This document shows, in pieces, positions 31,201 to 43,209 of a stretch of DNA of 64,000 nucleotides (its first letter is position 1; each line of letters opens with the position of its first letter). The stretch comes from Strigamia acuminata. Its lineage: Eukaryota; Arthropoda; Chilopoda; Geophilomorpha; Linotaeniidae. A model generated the notes under the pieces. The model made no database searches and had not been told where the DNA came from. It was given only the letters and a program-made list of their open reading frames with translations. Both the position numbers and the translations under genes were made by a program. Where the stretch lies: assembly GCA_949358305.1 (NCBI GenBank), contig OX442320.1:2172501-2236500 (forward strand), given 5' to 3'.

Positions 31201-33057
31201 TAGCGTAAATTGAAGAAAATTTATCAAACTTTTTTTTTATTTTTATTTTTTAATTTTCTTTTTTTAAATACCGACAAAAAGAAATCCTTCTCCATTATCA
31301 ATTCGTCGTCCACCATCGTCCCGAACTTCAATTTCAGTTAAACTCAAAGCCTTCCCCAACGGAATTTCATTGTTATGTTCATTTCTATTCAAAAAAATAA
31401 AAATTTATCAAGTTTCAACCAACTTTACTAAATCCAGTTGAGTTGTAAACTGTAAATTTCTTTAAAAATTCTAATCCTCTCACAACTGAACTGGATTCAG
31501 AAAATTAGTAATTTAACACACTCTAAATCATTCGTTGTAATTTGATGAATGGTAGCCCAACATGATGCTTCAGTTACGCCGTAAATATTAAAGAATGAAG
31601 TCTTATTTCCATTTCCAATCCACTTTTTTAACGTGGCAACACTGGGGCATACTTCGCCACCGAAACACATGATTCTCAGCGACGAAGACGAATGAAAAAG
31701 CCTTTCAACAACCTGCTCGGTGCCCATCCGTTTAATTGTAGATGGCGTAGCCTTGAAAATACAAACAACAAACATTACAAGTCAATAAATATTTTTTTAC
31801 ATGAATGAATCGATTTTGTACCATCAAAATTGTGATTTTATGCCGAGTAATGGTGTTGAGAAATTTTTGTGGATTAATTTTGATAATTTCCGGAATTATG
31901 AGTAACGTTGAGCCATTTATTAACGATAAACACATTTCCACGACGCTCGGATCGAACGTTAAAGGCGAATTAAGCAGCAAGATGTCTGATGTGCGAATTG
32001 AGAATATCTCACTGCAAATTGTGAAATATTATTTTTATTTTTGAAATAAATTATTTTTCTTACAATCATACCTCAAGTGTTTAATGTTTGGTAGAATACA
32101 CGAATGGGGTACGTGAACTATTTTTGGTTTTCCAGTTGTTCCCGACGTTTGAATCACGTAGGCCAGTTTCAGCTTGTAATTTTTGACACCAGAGTTGAGG
32201 CGAGGTGAAATAACGTTCAATAAGACTAGTTTTCCATGAGGTAAAGTTATAGATTGATGATCTTCGAATTTGCAACCTATTTGGCGATATCCAGACTATA
32301 AATTAATAGAAATTATCGTTTACAATATTGATTTGTGATTTTGCATGGCAGAAAATTCGTCTGAAATCAAGTTTTGGTCGATTTTTGAGGAAAATAATCA
32401 ATGATTTTTGTCGATATTTGAGGAAAAAACAAGTATTCTTGTCGATATTTGAGGAAAAAACAAGTATTCTTGTCGATTTTCGAGGAAAAATCAATGATTT
32501 CTGTCGATTTTCGAGGAAAAATCAATGATTTCTGTCGATTTTCGAGGAAAAATCAATGATTTGTGTCAATTTATCTGCCTTTAAACAAGGTTCAACATTA
32601 AAACCAACGTTTTTTGACTTTTCATCAGCGAAAATCCATTTTATGCCAACTTTTTCTATCAAATGCTCGTTTTCAGTCGCAGAATTTGAATTCAGAACGA
32701 CGATAGCTGCCGATTCCGCAAGAATACTGAAATGAAGTAAGAAATAAATTATTATGTGGTCATTTTTATGAGGTTTGCAGTTTTTGTCATCCAAATTTAC
32801 CTGATGAATAGCGAAATAAACACGGAATTTGCGCCACCAAAATACCCGATTACGTGATTTGATATCTTCAAAGGTTTTATAAATTCGGTTAAGCTTTCTA
32901 TCATCGAATTTACTTCGTTATATGACACATAAACCGGTAAAATGCCGTCGTCGTATATTAGGGCTATTTGGTTACGATATTTTCTACACGATTCGAGAAT
33001 TTCAGAGGGCAATTCAAATTTACTATCTTGGGAAACCATGTTTGTTTTGTTTTTCAA
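28278..33057 (-). CDS. AASDH: AASDH, beta-alanine-activating enzyme homologue (adenylation, carrier, PQQ-repeat domains)
   Basis: Fourteen minus-strand exons join in frame: 33057-32801, 32726-~32597, 32295-32072, 32011-31822, 31751-31522, 31384-31272, 31199-31015, 30833-30623, 30560-30469, 30406-29836, 29377-29214, 29120-28995, 28886-28755, 28694-28278. The total is 3042 nt, about 1013 residues (human AASDH is about 1,100). The adenylation domain has TSGTTGKPK (about 179), YGVTEASCW, TGDFVRID, RRDNQVKRYGKK and the A10 lysine in GKINSDK (about K515). A carrier domain follows with GGDSI, whose Ser565 would take 4'-phosphopantetheine. The C-terminal half is a PQQ-type beta-propeller ('GSHSNEF', 'WKVAPTQASIFASP', 'ANVNGELYCF', 'IGCRDNYVHCFD'). 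The family activates beta-alanine as an adenylate and thioester; its physiological target is unsettled. Translation may start at the second Met (33039). The exon 2 donor is non-consensus (GTTGAA) and chosen by phase. Confidence 0.9.
29440..29775. repeat. two minisatellites in an AASDH intron
   Basis: About 29460-29610 is an 18-bp unit (AATTTTTGATAAATTTGGAC); about 29625-29775 is a 21-bp unit (TTTCAACTGATTTTTAACAAA) in about six copies. They lie between the exons at 29836 and 29377. Confidence 0.9.
32370..32570. repeat. 31-bp minisatellite in AASDH intron 2
   Basis: Units of the type GTCGATTTTCGAGGAAAAAT followed by CAATGATTTCT, about five to six copies. A homologous array sits in the pseudogene copy at 48430-48600, so it predates that duplication. 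Confidence 0.9.
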
Positions 33058-33074
33058 TTCTACCGCTGCGTGGC

Positions 33075-33210
33075 TAAAAATCGAGTTTGAAAACCATCAC
33101 GTAGTCCAAAGATTTATTCGTCTACTAACGCGCACATAGAACAAATCCTTTCATCACACGTGCAATCTGGTGTTTCCGGTTCAAGCGTGTGATGACTGAT
33201 GAAGACCGAA
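33075..33210. repeat. upstream segment of AASDH, duplicated at 50458-50570
   Basis: AGTCCAAAGATTTATTCGTC...AACAAATCCTTTCATCACAC...GTGTTTCCGGTTCAAGCGTG recurs nearly unchanged at 50458-50570, on the far side of the CHCHD2-type gene. In this copy it directly adjoins the AASDH 5' end. Confidence 0.9.
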
Positions 33211-33374
33211 CTGCGAATCAAGTCAGTATTCCTTCCAACGAAGGGGCGACCTAATCGGTCATTTGCGAACTCATACTACCATCCTTCAGAAACGGTTGAA
33301 CATCTGGTGGTTCACTTCACAGCATGGAAAAACCGTTCAAATGCCACAGATTTTAATCAACTAAACCAAATCTT

Positions 33375-34138
33375 TACCTAAAATTCAATTTTTTACTCAA
33401 TAAAACCAATTTTTTACTCAATAAAACCAATTTTTTACTCAATAAAACCAATTTTTTACTCAATAAAACCAATTTTTTACTCAATAAAACCAATTTTTTA
33501 CTCAATAAAACCAATTTTTTACTCAATAAAACCAATTTTTTACTCAATAAAACCAATTTTTTACTCAATAAAACCAATTTTTTACTCAATAAAACCAATT
33601 TTTTACTCAATAAAACCAATTTTTTACTCAATAAAACCAATTTTTTACTCAATAAAACCAATTTTTTACTCAATAAAACCAATTTTTTACTCAATAAAAC
33701 CAATTTTTTACTCAATAAAACCAATTTTTTACTCAATAAAACCAATTTTTTACTCAATAAAACCAATTTTTTACTCAATAAAACCAATTTTTTACTCAAT
33801 AAAACCAATTTTTTACTCAATAAAACCAATTTTTTACTCAATAAAACCAATTTTTTACTCAATAAAACCAATTTTTTACTCAATAAAACCAATTTTTTAC
33901 TCAATAAAACCAATTTTTTACTCAATAAAACCAATTTTTTACTCAATAAAACCAATTTTTTACTCAATAAAACCAATTTTTTACTCAATAAAACCAATTT
34001 TTTACTCAATAAAACCAATTTTTTACTCAATAAAACCAATTTTTTACTCAATAAAACCAATTTTTTACTCAATAAAACCAATTTTTTACTCAATAAAACC
34101 AATTTTAACCTAAAATTCAATTTTTCACTCAATAAAAC
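33375..34138. repeat. 21-bp minisatellite (AAAACCAATTTTTTACTCAAT), about 34 copies
   Basis: Nearly perfect tandem units. The array continues after the copia element (43889-44000), in the same unit plus TAACCTAAAATTC variants, so the element inserted inside it. The continuous minus-strand frame reading LVLLSKK repeated is an artefact of the 21-bp period. Confidence 0.97.
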
Positions 34139-34319
34139 TGTTGGAATGTTTCATACGTCATCCCAACATGATGTTTTGTATTGGACCACCCACTGGTCAC
34201 TCCCCTTTCCCCTTCACCCCTTCACTTCCTGTCCTACTAGAATAAACGCTAGTCGCAGCACAAGTTGCTCTGCGACCTAAAATATATATATCTACATAAA
34301 TCTAACTCATCCACCATCA
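34139..34319 (+). repeat. 5' LTR of the host copia
   Basis: 181 bp, TGTTGGAATG...CACCATCA, followed by the primer-binding site. I found no difference from the 3' LTR by eye. Confidence 0.95.
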
Positions 34320-34335
34320 GGTTATGGGTCCAACA
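34320..34335 (+). other. copia primer-binding site (half initiator tRNA-Met type)
   Basis: GGTTATGGGTCCAAC resembles the Drosophila copia primer site, complementary to the anticodon-loop region of initiator tRNA-Met rather than its 3' end. The nested element uses the 3'-end type instead. Confidence 0.75.
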
Positions 34336-34539
34336 CCTGCATACACTACGCAACAGTGAGTTACGAACATTTTTCCCGAAAAATCGCAAAAATACATCAA
34401 AAATCGAAAAGTCAAGCCGTGAACGAGCGACCACGTGTACACCCGAGCCGAGAAAGTGCATCAAGCCACATCAAGCCGTGTAACCACAAAACGCAATTCA
34501 GTGCCAGGCAAATATTTTTGAACTTTTGAAAAACGAAAA

Positions 34540-37500
34540 ATGGAATCTGTTCGAGGTTTTAAAGTAGAAAAACTCGGTGAGGACAATTATGAATCTTGGA
34601 AAACTGAGATGAAAAACGTGTTAATTTGCAACAAACTTTGGGCGTACGTGTGTAAACGAACAGTCAAACCGGAAGCCACGGAAGATGTTCCAAACACAAC
34701 TGCAGTGAACGAATGGCTAGAGAAGGACGAAATCGCCCTCGCAACCATCGGATTGGGCATAAATCGCACGCACCAAGGCGCCATTAGTACAGCCACAACG
34801 TCCGCCGAGGCGTGGGACAAGTTGGAAGCATTCTTTCAACCGAAGGGCCCGCACCGAAAAATGTTTTTATTCAAAAAACTAATCAATATGCGCAAATCTG
34901 ACGACGAGACGATGAACGCGCATTTGAACAACTTTGATGAAACGGCGCAGAACTTAAAACAGACCGGTAGCTCGCTCGACGACGACCTGTTAGTGATATT
35001 ACTGATGGACACGCTTCCCGACACATTCGCATTGTTCCGCTCATCGATAAAAATGAGGGAAACGCTACCCGACCTCGCCGCAGTGAAAATTAAATTGCTG
35101 CAGGAGGACGAGGACTTACGCAAAAACGAAAAAGCGCCTCAAAACGCTTTAACCGCCAAAAACAATTTTATCAAAACTAATAACACTTCTTTTAAATTTA
35201 AAGGAAAATGTAACAAATGCGGATTGGTGGGACATTTGGCAAAAGACTGCCGTAAAAGGAAGCCAGGCCACGCGGGAAAATCGAACAACAACAAGACAGT
35301 CGACGCTGAAGCACTTACCGCGACCGTCGTATCGACGTATCAAATCGTAGACGGAAAAATGACACCGACTGAGCTTGACGGAAAGGCGACGCCGACTGAA
35401 CGTGATGTAGAAATCGCAACAGCAAATGACCAGCCCGAATCAGCAAATTATGCCGTCGCTTACCAAAGCGACCACACACTGAATAATGTCGAATGGTGCC
35501 TGGACAGCGGCGCATCGCGCCACATGTGCAAAAATCGTGAGATGTTCTCCAGCCTAAACGAAACAATGAAGGGACAAATTCGAACCGCTTCCAAGACGTA
35601 CGTGAAGAGCGAGGGACTTGGAAAAATACACCTTGACGTGGACGATTACGAAAAACCAATTGTTTTGGAGAATGTCATGTTTGCACCCGACTTAAGCGGA
35701 AATTTGATGTCAGTACCACGCATTACCAGTCAGGGCGCTGAAGTTATTTTCACCGAAAACAACGCAACAATCAGCAAGAAGGGAAAAACGATCATGAAAG
35801 CTGAACGACGGGGCGACATGTTCATCGTACGAACAAAACCGCTGCAGATTGCAAACGTCGCCACCGGGAAAATTAGTTTAAACTCGAAAATATGGCACCA
35901 TCGTTTCGGACATTTAAATTTGGCCGCTTTACAGCAACTAAAGAAACACGAAATGGTAAATGGACTAAAATTCGACGCCACAAGCGAAACATTCGACTGC
36001 GAGACCTGTGCAAAGGGGAAAATACACCGAAGCTCACACCCACCGTCGTCAACACGCGCTGAAAACGTACTCGATTTGATCCATTCCGACATTTGCGGAC
36101 CAATGCCAATCACTTCGCTTGGAGGGGCCAAATATTTCGCCACGTTCATCGATGACAAATCCCGCTACACCGAAGTCGCAATTTTGAAAGAAAAAGGCGA
36201 AATTTTCCGAGCATTTCAAAACTTCAAGCGAAGAGTCGAACTCGAAACCGGACGAAAAATTAAGAAAATTCGCAGCGACAATGCCAAGGAATACGTCAGC
36301 GCCACGTTCACCAAATTCTTAGAAGACGAAGGGATTCGTCGCCAACTCTCGGTCGAGTACACACCAAAACAAAATGGCGTTTCTGAGCGCATGAACCGCA
36401 CGCTGTGTGAAATGGCAAGATGCATGATGATAGAATCGAATTTGCCACGACACCTTTGGGCTGAAATTATAGACAGTGCTGTCTTCATCAGAAATCGTTG
36501 CCCAACCAAGTCATTGCAGAACCAAACACCATTTGAAGTATGGCACGGCAAAAAGCCATATATTGGTTTCCTGAGAAGACTGGGCAGCAAAGCCATCGTG
36601 TTGCAGCAGGGGCCGGGAAGAGGAAAATTTGAAGCAAAAGGAAATGAATTGACACTAATAGGCTATTCAGCTGAATCAAAAGCGTACAAACTTTATGATG
36701 CTGCCCGACGAAGAGTCGTGAAAAGCTGCCACGTCAAAATTTTCGAGTCAACCGATGCCATCTCAAATAATGGCGAAAAATCATTTGCTGATCCATTTTT
36801 TATTTTTCCCAGTTTTGACGAACCCGAAAGCCCGCCGCCTGACGCCATTACTGCGCGCAACAATGACAACGAAGTTGAAACAGAAGGAGAAATCGATGTC
36901 GATGAAGCCGACGCGCAAATTCCGATTGAAAATCAACCTGCTGAAACCAAACGAGGCCCGGGACGTCCAAAACTCGTAAGGACCGGAAAACCGGGGCGCC
37001 CGTCGAAGCAATACAACTTAATCCGAACACACGACATTGAACCCGCCAACGAAAATCAAGAAACCGCATTCGACCCGAACGAGGATCACGCAAATTTCGT
37101 TTGCGGCTCACTCCCATCAGACCCCATCACCGTCGAAGAAGCGATGTCCAGAGACGATCGAAATGAATGGCGCGAAGCCATGCAAAACGAAATCGACGCG
37201 CTGAAGGAGATGGGAACGTGGATACTTGTCGACAAACCCAAAAATCGAAAAGTGATTTTTTCACGTTGGGTTTTCCGCATCAAACGGGACAAGCAAGGCA
37301 ACATAGACCGCTACAAAGGACGATTGGTTGCCAAGGGTTTTATGCAGAAAGAAGGAGTTGACTTCAACGAAACCTACGCCCCTGTGGTCCGTTACAACTC
37401 TATCCGCACTCTCATCGCGTATGCAGTTGAGAAGGGATGGCTAATCGACCAAATGGACGTTGTCGCCGCCTATATTCAAGGCGAACTCGATGAAGAAATA

Positions 37501-38247
37501 TTTATGCGACAACCAGATGGCTTCGTTGAAGAAGGACAAGAAGATAAAGTCTGTTTGCTAAAGAAATCACTCTACGGACTCAAGCAAGCCGGAAGGAATT
37601 GGCATAAGAAGCTAAGTCGCCACCTCCGCAAAAAGATGAAATTAAATCGTAGCAACAAAGATCCGTGTGTCTTCTACAGATTGGAAGAGGGAAAATCCAC
37701 CATAATTGCAGTCTACGTAGACGACCTAATCATAATAGCTGAAAACTCCGAAACTATGAACAAGATTAAGTCCGACTTAAGCGATAAATTCAAGATGAAA
37801 GACATCGGATCGCTGAAATACTGCTTGGGGATTGAAATTAATCAAAACGAGGAAGAACACACTGTGCAAATCACTCAGACCAAATACATCGATGAAATTT
37901 TGGAACGCTTCAACATGACAAACTGCAACACCGTCAGCACACCAATTGACCCTGCACTGAAGCTAACCAAAGAAATGTCACCCAAGACAAACGAAGAAAA
38001 GGAGAAAATGAAAAACGTGCCATATCGCGAGTTAATTGGCGCATTGATTTACCTGTCGAATTCGACTCGCCCAGATTTGGCCTTCGCAGTGAGCAGCCTC
38101 AGTCGTTTCTGCGCAAATCCAGGTGAAACACACTGGAAAGCTGCGAAAAGGGTACTTTCATACTTGAAAGGGACGCGAAAATTAGGCATCACCTACGAGA
38201 AGACTGAAGAAAATTTGTACGGATTCGCCGACGCGGATTTGTTATGA
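34540..38247 (+). CDS. copia gag-pol polyprotein, 5' part (disrupted by insertion)
   Basis: Starts at ATG 34540 with a DUF4219/UBN2 gag (LGEDNYESWKTEM). Next come a CCHC knuckle (CNKCGLVGHLAKDC, about residues 224-237), a protease with LDSGAS (about 322), and an integrase with HSDICGP (about 514), SDNAKEY (about 579) and the following NGVSERMNR. An acidic and basic linker follows with AT-hook-like GRPKLVRTGKPGRPSK. Reverse transcriptase has YVDD at about 1059. The frame enters RNase H (GFADAD) and is cut at 38239 by the nested element, which provides a stop at 38247. The remainder resumes at 43210. There are no other stops or frameshifts, so the copy was intact until the insertion. Confidence 0.95.
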   Translation: MESVRGFKVEKLGEDNYESWKTEMKNVLICNKLWAYVCKRTVKPEATEDVPNTTAVNEWLEKDEIALATIGLGINRTHQGAISTATTSAEAWDKLEAFFQPKGPHRKMFLFKKLINMRKSDDETMNAHLNNFDETAQNLKQTGSSLDDDLLVILLMDTLPDTFALFRSSIKMRETLPDLAAVKIKLLQEDEDLRKNEKAPQNALTAKNNFIKTNNTSFKFKGKCNKCGLVGHLAKDCRKRKPGHAGKSNNNKTVDAEALTATVVSTYQIVDGKMTPTELDGKATPTERDVEIATANDQPESANYAVAYQSDHTLNNVEWCLDSGASRHMCKNREMFSSLNETMKGQIRTASKTYVKSEGLGKIHLDVDDYEKPIVLENVMFAPDLSGNLMSVPRITSQGAEVIFTENNATISKKGKTIMKAERRGDMFIVRTKPLQIANVATGKISLNSKIWHHRFGHLNLAALQQLKKHEMVNGLKFDATSETFDCETCAKGKIHRSSHPPSSTRAENVLDLIHSDICGPMPITSLGGAKYFATFIDDKSRYTEVAILKEKGEIFRAFQNFKRRVELETGRKIKKIRSDNAKEYVSATFTKFLEDEGIRRQLSVEYTPKQNGVSERMNRTLCEMARCMMIESNLPRHLWAEIIDSAVFIRNRCPTKSLQNQTPFEVWHGKKPYIGFLRRLGSKAIVLQQGPGRGKFEAKGNELTLIGYSAESKAYKLYDAARRRVVKSCHVKIFESTDAISNNGEKSFADPFFIFPSFDEPESPPPDAITARNNDNEVETEGEIDVDEADAQIPIENQPAETKRGPGRPKLVRTGKPGRPSKQYNLIRTHDIEPANENQETAFDPNEDHANFVCGSLPSDPITVEEAMSRDDRNEWREAMQNEIDALKEMGTWILVDKPKNRKVIFSRWVFRIKRDKQGNIDRYKGRLVAKGFMQKEGVDFNETYAPVVRYNSIRTLIAYAVEKGWLIDQMDVVAAYIQGELDEEIFMRQPDGFVEEGQEDKVCLLKKSLYGLKQAGRNWHKKLSRHLRKKMKLNRSNKDPCVFYRLEEGKSTIIAVYVDDLIIIAENSETMNKIKSDLSDKFKMKDIGSLKYCLGIEINQNEEEHTVQITQTKYIDEILERFNMTNCNTVSTPIDPALKLTKEMSPKTNEEKEKMKNVPYRELIGALIYLSNSTRPDLAFAVSSLSRFCANPGETHWKAAKRVLSYLKGTRKLGITYEKTEENLYGFADADLL

Positions 38248-38448
38248 ATATGGAAATAACGGTTGAAGTTTAATACAAGGTTAGAGCAACCTCACTGTTC
38301 TACATCAAGTGAAAGAGTGGGGAAAAAACACAGGAAGGATGTTCACTCCATATATGGTAGAAGTGTCACCACAGGATATAAAAAACTCAAACTACACTAA
38401 TTGCACAATGACATCAAGTGGTGATTTTCCACATCAAATATCCCAACA
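38240..38448 (-). repeat. 3' LTR of the nested copia
   Basis: On the minus strand it reads TGTTGGGATA...CATAACA; 209 bp. Confidence 0.95.
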
Positions 38449-38549
38449 AATTCCCCCAAAATCAACAATTTGATTTCATCACAAAAACACTTCTCAAAAA
38501 CACAATTATATAAAAACTATCAATATGAACACTGCACACAATAAAGTCA

Positions 38550-41500
38550 TTATTCCCCCACAGTCTTTAGTCCTAATGCTTCTAGTATTCCATTTAGTGC
38601 AGGTCCGGCTAAAGGCTTCGTTAAAAAGTCTGCTAACATGTCCTCGCTTGCGACATGTTCCACGATAATGTTTCCGTCCTCAATCTCTTGTTTGATGAAA
38701 TGCACTTTTCGATTCAAGTGCTTGGTCCTCGTCTTCTGCGCACCGCCTCGCAACAGTTTCACTGCGTTCAAACTGTCACAGTGCATTGTTGTGGCATTTC
38801 CGTCGTCAACTTCTCCATTTAGTCCAATCGCGAGTTGTTTCAGCCAAATTAATTCTCGCACTCCTTCGGTCAGCGCCAAGAGCTCACTCTCTGTACTCGA
38901 CATCGCGACTATCGCTTGTTTCTGGCATTTCCAGTTAATGATTGAACTTCCGTCAAGTGTGATGAATCCGGAGAACGACCGTGCGTTCGATGTCCGGTCC
39001 CAACTCGCGTCCGAGTAACCATGGATATGGCTCTCTTCTCTCCCGTAGCTTAGCTTGTAGTCCACCGTCCCCTTCAGGTATCTCAGCACACGCTTCAATG
39101 CTGTAAAATGAATCTTTCGTGGGTCCTTGTTATATTGCGATAACAGGCTCATTGGGAAACTCAGGTCTGGTCTCGTGTGTGTGGCAAGGTACATCATCTT
39201 GCCCAGCAGTTCCTGGTACTGTGTTGCATCAACCTTTTCGCTTTCGTCAAATTCGTCCAAGTTTTGATTGGGGTTCACTGGGGTTATTGCCGCATTGCAT
39301 TCTTCCAATCCCTCGCTCTCCACCAATCTTTTTATGTATCCGCCTTGGTGGATGTTGATTCTTCCATTTTTGTATTCCACCTGGATTCCTAAAATGTATT
39401 CCAGTCTGCCTATGCTCACGAATTCTATTTCTTCTTTCATTTTTGACATTAGTTCCGTCTCAAATTCATCCGTGGATGCCAAGGACAGGTCGTCGTCCAC
39501 GTACACGCCTAGAAACATAAAGTTGCCATCAATAAAAATCACATAAAGGCACGGGTCCTCTGGAGATGGTTTAAATCCAATTTTCTTCAATGTCTTATCC
39601 AACATTTCAAACCAACATCTCCCTGCCTGTTTTAATCCATAGATGCTTTTAATTAATTGACAAACATGTCCTTTTCCTCCTTCAACATATCCTTCTGGCT
39701 GTATCATAAATATCATCTCCTTCAGCTTGTCGTGAAGATATGCGGCTTTGACGTCATGTTGTTTCAATGGTCTGTTGATTTTTGCTGCTACATTAATCAG
39801 CATTCTTAGAGTCTCTATTCGGATAACTGGGGCGAAGGTCAGCTCGTAATCGTCCCCGAATTTCTGCGAGTATCCAGTGGCTACTAGTCTTGCTCGGAAT
39901 CTTTCCGGTTCCCCCTCGGAATTTAACTTCACTTTATAAACCCACTTGGATTTCACCGCCTTCTTTCCTTTTGGCAATCTTCCAATTTTCCACACTCCGT
40001 GTTGTTTCATCGAGCTCATCTCGTCATCCATTGCAGCTTTCCATTCCGTCGCATGATTGGAATTTGTCGCTTCGTGGAAATTTTTCGGCGTTAAAATTTC
40101 TTCTACTAGTAATGCCATTTGCTTTGTTTTAATTCTCTCTGATCTTCGTGCTCCTTGGGCGACCAATTGTCGTTCACGTTCCTCTCTTTGCATCGTGTCT
40201 GCGACCAATTTCATTTCTCTGGTCACCCCCGCTGGTCGTCCTCTCTGTGGTGGTTCGTCACGTTCATCTTGAGCGTCATTTTCTTCTGCATTGTCTTCTC
40301 GTTCATTTGTTTCATCTTCTTCTTCATTTATCTCGTTTTGCTCTTCATCCTCGGCATCGTCTGATTCGTCTTCATTTTCTTCACAGTTCAGATCGATTTT
40401 AACTGTCTCCTCTTCATTGTCTTGGATTTCCCCATTCAGCAAGTCTGCGCCCGTTTTACTTTCGTCAAATTTTACATCGATTTCTTCGCTTATCGAGTCG
40501 TTTTCTGGGTGGTAAATCCGGTACGCTTTCCTCGTATTCGAGTATCCAATAAATATTGCTTTTTCCGCCTTTGGGTCCAGTTTCTTTCGTTTGTGGTCTT
40601 TAATTAGCACATATGCTATACATCCAAATCTTCTCAAATATTTTAAATTTGGTTTTCTGCCAAACCATATCTCAAATGGTGTGCGTCCATGGACTGACGA
40701 TTTGCACCTGTTGCGGATGTGCGCCACTGACGATGCGCACTCTGCCCAGAAAATCTTTGGCAGTTTGCAATCTTTCAATATTGCTCTCAACATCTCAAGT
40801 ATTGTCCGGTTCGCGCGTTCCGCGACGCCATTGCTAGCCGGGTTAAATGCTGTGGTCAGCTGGTGTTCAATGCCTCTTTTTGTCGTCCATTCCTTCATGC
40901 TTTTGGACAAGAATTCGCCGCCATTGTCGCTCCTTAATTTTTTCAGCTTCTTGTCGGTCTGTCTTTCCATCCCAATGATAAGTTCTGTTAACTTCTCCTT
41001 CGCGTCGCTTTTTGCATTTAATGTTTTAATCATTAGCATCCTACTCCAATCGTCCACTACAGTCATTATATAGTTTGCACCTCCTCGAGATTCGGGTCCA
41101 ATTGGTCCAATTAAATCAATGTGCCACAATTCCATAATGCTTGACGATTGTCGGTCTGTTACCGATTTGTGCGATGACTTTTTCATCTTTCCTGCGATGC
41201 ATGGTTCACACACGGCGCCACCTTTGCTGCTAATTTCTATGCCATATGCAAGTTCTTCGTTTTTCATCTCTCGTAGTGTGTTGTAGTTCAGATGTCCCAA
41301 TCTCACATGCCAATTGTTGTCGTTTTCCTCCGCTTTATAAGACTTCTCTTTTTCTTTTATGTTTGCCTTCAACACAAACATGTCTCCTTTTCTTGGCACT
41401 GTCATAACTTCTTCTCCATTCTCATCGTCAATTATTGCGCTCGTTTTGGAGAATGTGACTTTTAGTCCATTATCGACAATTTTCGATACTGACAACAAAT

Positions 41501-42764
41501 TGCTTCCAATTTGCGGTACGCATAGTACTTTCTTCAATCTGGAATTTTTCCCGTCGTGTTCGAGCACAATCTCGCCCATTCCAATCGATTTCATGCTTTT
41601 TCCTTTTTTCGCCATTCCGATATTCTTTTCATCCTCATCGAATGTGTCGAAATGTTTTGCATCCAGCGCCGTCATGTGGCTTGTCGCTCCGGAGTCTAAC
41701 ACCCAATCGCTTTCATCATTTGGTTCTTCATTCGTCTCTTCATCATTGGTGTTTTCATCCATTTCGTACGTCATGAGTGTGAATTCAGGCTTTTCCTCGT
41801 ACGCCATCATTGATATTTCGCTTTTTCCTCTGCCGCGACCTCGCTGATTGCCTCTGCCTCGACCACGTCCTCTTGAGTCGCCACTTTTAAATTCTCGTTT
41901 TGGTTTCGAACAATCTTTCGATAAGTGACCAAACTCCTGGCAGTTGTAACATTTTGCCTCGCTGTAGCATTCTCTTGCCATGTGCCCTCCACGGCCACAG
42001 TTGAAGCATGTGCGCTTTGGTTTCTGCCCCCTCTCACGTGTCTTGAGTGCGGTTTCATTTGTTGTCGCATTTTTGTCATCTTTTCGGGCTGAAATTCGCC
42101 CTTCCTCCATTTTTAATATGTTGCGGATTTTTGACATGTCCATATTGGCTTGCACCTCAATTGCGCGCACATTCGCGTCAAATTCTCGTCGTAATCCCTT
42201 CGTCACGTAAAACTGGCACTCGTAGTCGTCTATATTTTTGCCAAGTTTTGCACAGCGGTTAATTATTGCTTCGGCCCTGTTCATGTATGTGTCTACATCT
42301 TCTTTGCTGTTCATCTTCAGCTGTGTCAACTCGCAGGCACTCCTCATTTGCAATTCTTGGGTTTTTGCCGCCATATTTGTTTTCACCAAATCCCAAAGTG
42401 CTTTTGCTCCTTTTGTGTTTGAGTACTTCAAGACTTGTGGTGCAGTCATTGTACTGATCATCGTGAAGTGGGCCGCCGCGTTTTTATCGTCCCAATCGTT
42501 CCAAGTTTTCTCTTGTGCGTCAAAATCCGCTTCTCCTTGGACTCCTCGTTGCGGTTCGGCTCCAACTATTACTTCTTTCCACAATTTCTTGGCCCTGAGG
42601 ACTCCCTCCACTCTCGATTCCCATAGGAAATAATTCGCATCATTTAATGGCTCAATGTTAGCCAAACTCCAATTACCCGTGTCGCTCATCTTTGTTGGTT
42701 TCGTCTCAATTTGCACGTATTGTTTAGCTTTTTCTTCCGTCTCGGTTCTGTGGCACAATCTCAA
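38550..42764 (-). CDS. copia gag-pol polyprotein, intact
   Basis: The longest frame has 1404 codons. The likely initiation is the Met at 42689 ([15 protein letters not shown]), which matches where copia gags start, giving about 1379 residues. Gag ([17 protein letters not shown]) is followed by two CCHC knuckles ([14 protein letters not shown] and [14 protein letters not shown], about residues 251-283). Next are a protease with LDSGATSHM (about 353), gag-pre-integrase ([10 protein letters not shown]), and an integrase with HIDLIGP, DNGGEF and [11 protein letters not shown] strongly acidic linker ([16 protein letters not shown]) precedes a reverse transcriptase with YVDDD (about 1086) and an RNase H with GYSDASW. 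It has no internal stops, so it is a potentially autonomous element. It is related to the decayed gag at 24.4-25.3 kb. Confidence 0.96.
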   Translation of the reverse strand: MRLCHRTETEEKAKQYVQIETKPTKMSDTGNWSLANIEPLNDANYFLWESRVEGVLRAKKLWKEVIVGAEPQRGVQGEADFDAQEKTWNDWDDKNAAAHFTMISTMTAPQVLKYSNTKGAKALWDLVKTNMAAKTQELQMRSACELTQLKMNSKEDVDTYMNRAEAIINRCAKLGKNIDDYECQFYVTKGLRREFDANVRAIEVQANMDMSKIRNILKMEEGRISARKDDKNATTNETALKTRERGQKPKRTCFNCGRGGHMARECYSEAKCYNCQEFGHLSKDCSKPKREFKSGDSRGRGRGRGNQRGRGRGKSEISMMAYEEKPEFTLMTYEMDENTNDEETNEEPNDESDWVLDSGATSHMTALDAKHFDTFDEDEKNIGMAKKGKSMKSIGMGEIVLEHDGKNSRLKKVLCVPQIGSNLLSVSKIVDNGLKVTFSKTSAIIDDENGEEVMTVPRKGDMFVLKANIKEKEKSYKAEENDNNWHVRLGHLNYNTLREMKNEELAYGIEISSKGGAVCEPCIAGKMKKSSHKSVTDRQSSSIMELWHIDLIGPIGPESRGGANYIMTVVDDWSRMLMIKTLNAKSDAKEKLTELIIGMERQTDKKLKKLRSDNGGEFLSKSMKEWTTKRGIEHQLTTAFNPASNGVAERANRTILEMLRAILKDCKLPKIFWAECASSVAHIRNRCKSSVHGRTPFEIWFGRKPNLKYLRRFGCIAYVLIKDHKRKKLDPKAEKAIFIGYSNTRKAYRIYHPENDSISEEIDVKFDESKTGADLLNGEIQDNEEETVKIDLNCEENEDESDDAEDEEQNEINEEEDETNEREDNAEENDAQDERDEPPQRGRPAGVTREMKLVADTMQREERERQLVAQGARRSERIKTKQMALLVEEILTPKNFHEATNSNHATEWKAAMDDEMSSMKQHGVWKIGRLPKGKKAVKSKWVYKVKLNSEGEPERFRARLVATGYSQKFGDDYELTFAPVIRIETLRMLINVAAKINRPLKQHDVKAAYLHDKLKEMIFMIQPEGYVEGGKGHVCQLIKSIYGLKQAGRCWFEMLDKTLKKIGFKPSPEDPCLYVIFIDGNFMFLGVYVDDDLSLASTDEFETELMSKMKEEIEFVSIGRLEYILGIQVEYKNGRINIHQGGYIKRLVESEGLEECNAAITPVNPNQNLDEFDESEKVDATQYQELLGKMMYLATHTRPDLSFPMSLLSQYNKDPRKIHFTALKRVLRYLKGTVDYKLSYGREESHIHGYSDASWDRTSNARSFSGFITLDGSSIINWKCQKQAIVAMSSTESELLALTEGVRELIWLKQLAIGLNGEVDDGNATTMHCDSLNAVKLLRGGAQKTRTKHLNRKVHFIKQEIEDGNIIVEHVASEDMLADFLTKPLAGPALNGILEALGLKTVGE

Positions 42765-42987
42765 TATTGTTTAATTCACCTCGAATCGAATTGTTGCTCA
42801 CAGTCTTTGTTAAAGCTGTTTCTCGTCGTCTCGTATCGTGCACTTCAAGATGGCGCGTCGTTACTCTCGGTTTTCGCCTCGTGGTTGCTCTCAACCGTCG
42901 CCTCAAATCCACTCAAAACTTCTTGTTTTTCGGTCTCAATACCGTTTTTCTTCTATTCAGTGTGGCTGATGATTGTTCAACCTTCCT

Positions 42988-42998
42988 CTCTGCTACCA
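42988..42998 (-). other. primer-binding site of the nested copia (initiator tRNA-Met 3' end)
   Basis: Minus strand TGGTAGCAGAG, two bases after the LTR end. The same site type occurs at 6716-6727. Confidence 0.85.
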
Positions 42999-43000
42999 TT

Positions 43001-43209
43001 TGTTATGAATATGGAAATAACGGTTGAAGTTTAATACAAGGTTAGAGCAACCTCACTGTTCTACATCAAGTGAAAGAGTGGGGAAAAAACACAGGAAGGA
43101 TGTTCACTCCATATATGGTAGGAGTGTCACCACAGGATATAAAAAACTCAAACTACACTAATTGCACAATGACATCAAGTGGTGATTTTCCACATCAAAT
43201 ATCCCAACA
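43001..43209 (-). repeat. 5' LTR of the nested copia
   Basis: 209 bp; carries a single visible difference from the other LTR. Confidence 0.95.

Larger units (their letters stand above)
38240..43209 (-). mobile_element. young nested Ty1/copia element
   Basis: LTRs of 209 bp at 38240-38448 and 43001-43209 differ by one visible substitution (GGTAGAAGTG versus GGTAGGAGTG). Target duplication GGATT lies at 38235-38239 and 43210-43214. On the minus strand the 5' LTR (43209-43001) is followed by TGGTAGCAGAG (42998-42988), complementary to the 3' end of initiator tRNA-Met. A GGGGGAATT purine tract lies next to the 3' LTR (38449-38460). The total is 4970 bp and the coding region is intact. Confidence 0.97.

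Noticed and set aside
32328-32528. Repetitive frames reading FRRFLRKI/VDFRGKI
   Set aside because: Intron 2 minisatellite of AASDH.
33374-34132. 252-codon frame reading LVLLSKK repeats
   Set aside because: Entirely made of the 21-bp minisatellite; no start context or homologue in the duplicated flank.
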